A stretch of DNA of 14,963 nucleotides, from contig MU646795.1 in the NCBI GenBank assembly GCA_026770585.1, positions 135,819-150,781 on the forward strand, in the 5' to 3' direction. The position numbers and the translations under genes were made by a program. Each line of letters begins with the position of its first letter. The first letter of the stretch is position 1. Shown here piece by piece: positions 12,836 to 14,963 of this stretch. The notes beneath the pieces were generated by a model, which was not told where the DNA came from, ran no database searches, and worked only from the letters and a program-made list of their open reading frames with translations. The stretch comes from Baffinella frigidus. Taxonomy: Eukaryota > Cryptophyceae > Cryptomonadales > Baffinellaceae.

Positions 12836-12854
12836 GTGTACGGTGGCGAGGGCT

Positions 12855-12877
12855 TAAGGTTTAGGGTTTAGGGTTCG
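12855..12877. repeat. short telomere-like tract (TTTAGGG)
   Basis: About three heptamers with the G-strand on plus. Confidence 0.75.
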
Positions 12878-12926
12878 GTAGTGTGGCCACTGGCTGACGA
12901 GAGTCCATCAACCAGTGTCACAACTA

Positions 12927-13172
12927 CAGGGGTACCTCGCCCATAAGAAAACGCCTCCCCCTAGGACCCTACAGTAGGGCTGTGCCTAGGGCCCTATGGT
13001 GGTCCTAGGGGGGTGGGCGTTTACTGACTACTAAATCTATTAAAGAGGGTTCGCCGTTATTGCCTAACCCGTGCCGTTACCACACTTGATCGGTCCATTT
13101 TATACCCCGCTCAGTCTGTCTCCGAGGGATGCTCCCCGAAGATTGGTGTTTCTTATGAGCGAGGTACCCCTG
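12927..13172 (-). mobile_element. MITE-A copy 7 with nested insertion
   Basis: CAGGGGTACCTCGCCCATAA at left and TTATGAGCGAGGTACCCCTG at right, flanked by TA on both sides; core reverse. The right arm is split by 125 bases (13023-13147) bounded by GTTT on both sides. Without the insertion the copy would match the others in length. Confidence 0.88.
13023..13147. mobile_element. 125-bp insertion nested in MITE-A copy 7
   Basis: Starts ACTGACTACTAAATC and ends GAAGATTGGT, between GTTT at 13019-13022 and GTTT at 13148-13151, which reads as a 4-bp target duplication. No clear terminal repeats. It contains TTCGCCGTTATTGCC, which also occurs at about 13875-13889. Confidence 0.6.
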
Positions 13173-13206
13173 TACCAGTGTCTTCTTAAAAACTGAAAGT
13201 GGCTGT
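13173..13206 (-). repeat. 34-bp flank repeat, copy 2
   Basis: Exact reverse complement of 8207-8240, again directly against a MITE-A terminus. Confidence 0.9.
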
Positions 13207-13246
13207 TTGGAGGGTCACCAGATTGTTTACCATTTTTTTGGTGGCA

Positions 13247-13371
13247 TTCAGGATGGTGTCTCAGAGCTCAGGATTGAGGTGCCGAGCTTCAGGATGGATG
13301 TTCTAGTCTTCAGGATAAAGGCTCCAGGCTTTGGGATGGATGTTTCAAGATTTAGGATAGAGGTTCCAGCT
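13247..13371 (+). repeat. 21-bp minisatellite, six units
   Basis: Six units on the pattern TTCAGGATGGATGTTCCAGGC, five of 21 bases and one of 20. Units alternate between GGATGGATGTT and GGATARAGGYTCCAG types, giving a 42-base higher-order unit. One frame is open through most of it with seven-residue repeats (FRMDVLV FRIKAPG FGMDVSR FRIEVPA). The stretch 13372-13700 shows no feature I can support. Confidence 0.85.
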
Positions 13372-13710
13372 CCTAAGTCCCATTCCTCACAGGGCAATTT
13401 TTATAAGAACAAGATAGTCGGCGATTAATTCCTGGTACAAATTTTACAACAGACATGTAAATGAAGGCGTCTGTAAAGCCCTTTAATGACAAAAGATGAC
13501 AAAATGTTTGGACCGATTTCGGGGTCGGAAAGTTTCAATTCCGGAGAAAACGGATAAAATGGGATTATCGGCTTTAGGAGTCCAGGTTATGGACCTTTTG
13601 CCCAAAAGATCATGGCTTCGATAGGGAAACATGAAAAATAGATGGATCGAATCGTGTGTGAATCGGCTTTTGACAAAAAGAAGACTCGCTTTTTCACCCG
13701 CGCCACTTGA

Positions 13711-13753
13711 TTTTTTGCCCTTTTTGCTTTTCTTTTTGCCCTTTTTGCTTTCC
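13711..13753 (+). repeat. short tandem duplication TTTTTGCCCTTTTTGCTTT
   Basis: Two adjacent 21-base units differing at one or two positions; T-rich. Followed by a perfect 10-base-arm palindrome CCAATTCCAG-CATTC-CTGGAATTGG at 13831-13855. Confidence 0.75.
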
Positions 13754-13984
13754 TAGATTCTTCGAGTCCATAACCTGTGACAGGTTTTCAATTTTGTTCA
13801 TACCCGTGCCACTTAATTCCGTCAATCCCGCCAATTCCAGCATTCCTGGAATTGGGATCACAGGAAGCCCAAATTCGCCGTTATTGCCGTAATCCCGTTT
13901 ATTCCGGAATAGAATCCTGTGAGGAACGTGCCTAAACCTTTGGCAAACCTGGTAGGATGCTAGCTGCATGTCAAAACTGGAAAT

Positions 13985-14249
13985 TTAAAAAGTTTTAAAT
14001 TATGAAACTATTGTTTTTATAAAATAGTAGAAATGGTAGAAATAGTTGGGCGTGTAAAAAGAATTTGGTGAGGATTGAAAAACAAAAAGAAGTTTTTCTC
14101 TCCCCAAAAAAAAAGTTTTTGAAATCCCAATTATTTGACCTCATCTGAATTATTCAAATCAAATCAAATCAAATCAAATTTAAAATAGTTTAAAATTATA
14201 AAACTATTGTTTTGAAGAATAGTAGAAATAGTAGAAATAGTTAGGTTTA
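13985..14249 (+). repeat. AT-rich tandem repeat, first part
   Basis: A unit of about 190 bases: AAAATTATNAAACTATTG, AATAGTAGAAATRGTNGAAATAGTT, GAGGATTGAAAAACAAAAAG, TTTTTCTCTCCCCAA, TTTGAAATCCC, then TCAAA pentamers. The unit restarts at about 14180 and breaks off at 14249, where an element is inserted. Confidence 0.85.
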
Positions 14250-14520
14250 TCCCTTAAGTGTCTGCGACGTCCTGAGACGTCAAAAGGCTCAAATGTCAAC
14301 TTTGGCATTTTCTAACTAGGCTGCCTCTTAATGGAAAATTATGAAAAAAACACCAGCTTGTCAGGCTCGCTAAGTTGAACAAATTGAGTAATTGGTGCTC
14401 AACGAATTGAGAAATTCCTGATTTATGAGACCCGGAAAACCGTCCTCCGCTAAATTGAAATCCCTAGACCTGATTCCTGCTAAAAAAAATGATCACGTAC
14501 CTTTTTCGGCAAATAAGGGA
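14250..14520. mobile_element. 271-bp element in the tandem repeat, TCCCTTA termini, TA flanks
   Basis: Left TCCCTTAAGTGTC and right, reversed, TCCCTTATTTGCC give 7-base terminal inverted repeats, flanked by TA at 14248-14249 and 14521-14522. Counting flanks, TTTATCCCTTA / TAAGGGATAAA is an 11-base perfect match. The uninterrupted sister unit at about 14700-14720 reads GGTTAGGTTTATAAAA across the site. No ORF of note. Confidence 0.7.
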
Positions 14521-14527
14521 TAAAACA

Positions 14528-14760
14528 TATCTTGAGAGGATTGAAAAACAAAAAGTTTTTCTCTCCCCAAGAAAAAGGTTTTTGAAATCCCGACTATTTG
14601 ACCTAATCTGACTTATTCAAATCAAATCAAATCAAATCAAATTTTAAATAGTTGAAAATTACAAAACTATTGATTTATAGAATAGTAGAAATAGTTGAAA
14701 TGGTTAGGTTTATAAAAATATTTTTCAAAAGTTTGAAAAACAAAAAGAAGTTGTTCTCTC
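14528..14760 (+). repeat. AT-rich tandem repeat, second part
   Basis: Resumes at GAGAGGATTGAAAAACAAAA and covers TTTTTCTCTCCCC, TTTGAAATCCC, four to five TCAAA pentamers, AATAGTAGAAATAGTTG, then starts a third unit (AGTTTGAAAAACAAAAAGAA). Confidence 0.85.
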
Positions 14761-14849
14761 CCCAGGCGTTTTTGATCGAGTGCCGTACGCCCAGACATTT
14801 TGAAATTGAACTTGAAGTTGACTCCTCGAGCGCCAGGTCACAGCCGCAT

Positions 14850-14963
14850 AAATCCTGAACCCTAACCCCTGTGGTGGCGATCCGCCTCAGCACTAAACAC
14901 TGAACCCGAAACTCTTAACCTTGAACCCTGAGCCCTGAACCATAATCCATAAACCCTAAACCC
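14850..14963. repeat. degenerate telomere-like tail
   Basis: TCCTGAACCCTAACCCC, then after a gap ACTGAACCCGAAAC, CCTTGAACCCTGAGCCC, ending CATAAACCCTAAACCC. C-strand on plus. It runs off the window, so it cannot be told from this whether an array continues. Confidence 0.7.

Noticed and set aside
14850-14963. Chromosome end
   Set aside because: The heptamers are degenerate and sparse, and similar tracts lie all through the window, so this is interstitial repeat as far as can be seen.

Overview
The window looks like nuclear DNA of a eukaryotic microbe, most likely an alga or related protist. It has no prokaryotic gene layout. It carries many tracts of the plant-type telomeric heptamer CCCTAAA/TTTAGGG and variants such as CCCTACA. 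Coding signal comes as short GC-rich exon-like blocks with GT/AG borders, separated by long repeat-filled introns. A chromerid or another alga with TTTAGGG telomeres would fit, but the sequence does not settle the lineage.

Region 1 (about 1 to 9,600, + strand) holds what I read as one split gene. Eight blocks (a to h: 2252-2353, 2855-2902, 3759-3809, 4202-4258, 5117-5193, 7127-7175, 8524-8578, 8821-8885) have plausible splice borders, and their phases join into one open frame. The middle blocks spell GMCGGP|VYDAGGRCVGATEGIVP. This resembles the nucleophile region of trypsin-fold (PA clan) proteases (GxSGGPxxxxxGxxVG), with Cys where Ser is usual. The introns hold degenerate second copies of blocks a, d, e and f, interstitial telomere-like arrays that abut several splice sites, CT/GA microsatellites, and several families of short inverted-repeat elements (MITE-like).

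Region 2 (about 9,100 to 11,200) is dominated by MITE-like hairpins, with a few exon-like fragments, one of them apparently split by an element.

Region 3 (11,278 to about 12,860) holds a divergent pair. On the minus strand is a small ORF with a signal-peptide-like N-terminus (11278-11646). On the plus strand is a short ORF with good start context (12104-12385) whose frame is damaged or spliced downstream. The 457 bp between them carry two perfect palindromes and three direct 15-bp repeats, and look like a shared promoter.

Region 4 (12,900 to 14,963) is non-genic: a MITE with a nested insertion, a 21-bp minisatellite, an AT-rich tandem repeat interrupted by a 271-bp element flanked by TA, and a degenerate telomere-like tail.

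Seven MITE-A copies, at least three MITE-B copies, two clear MITE-C copies, three MITE-D copies and two MITE-F copies lie within 15 kb. I did no homology search; protein family calls are by motif only.
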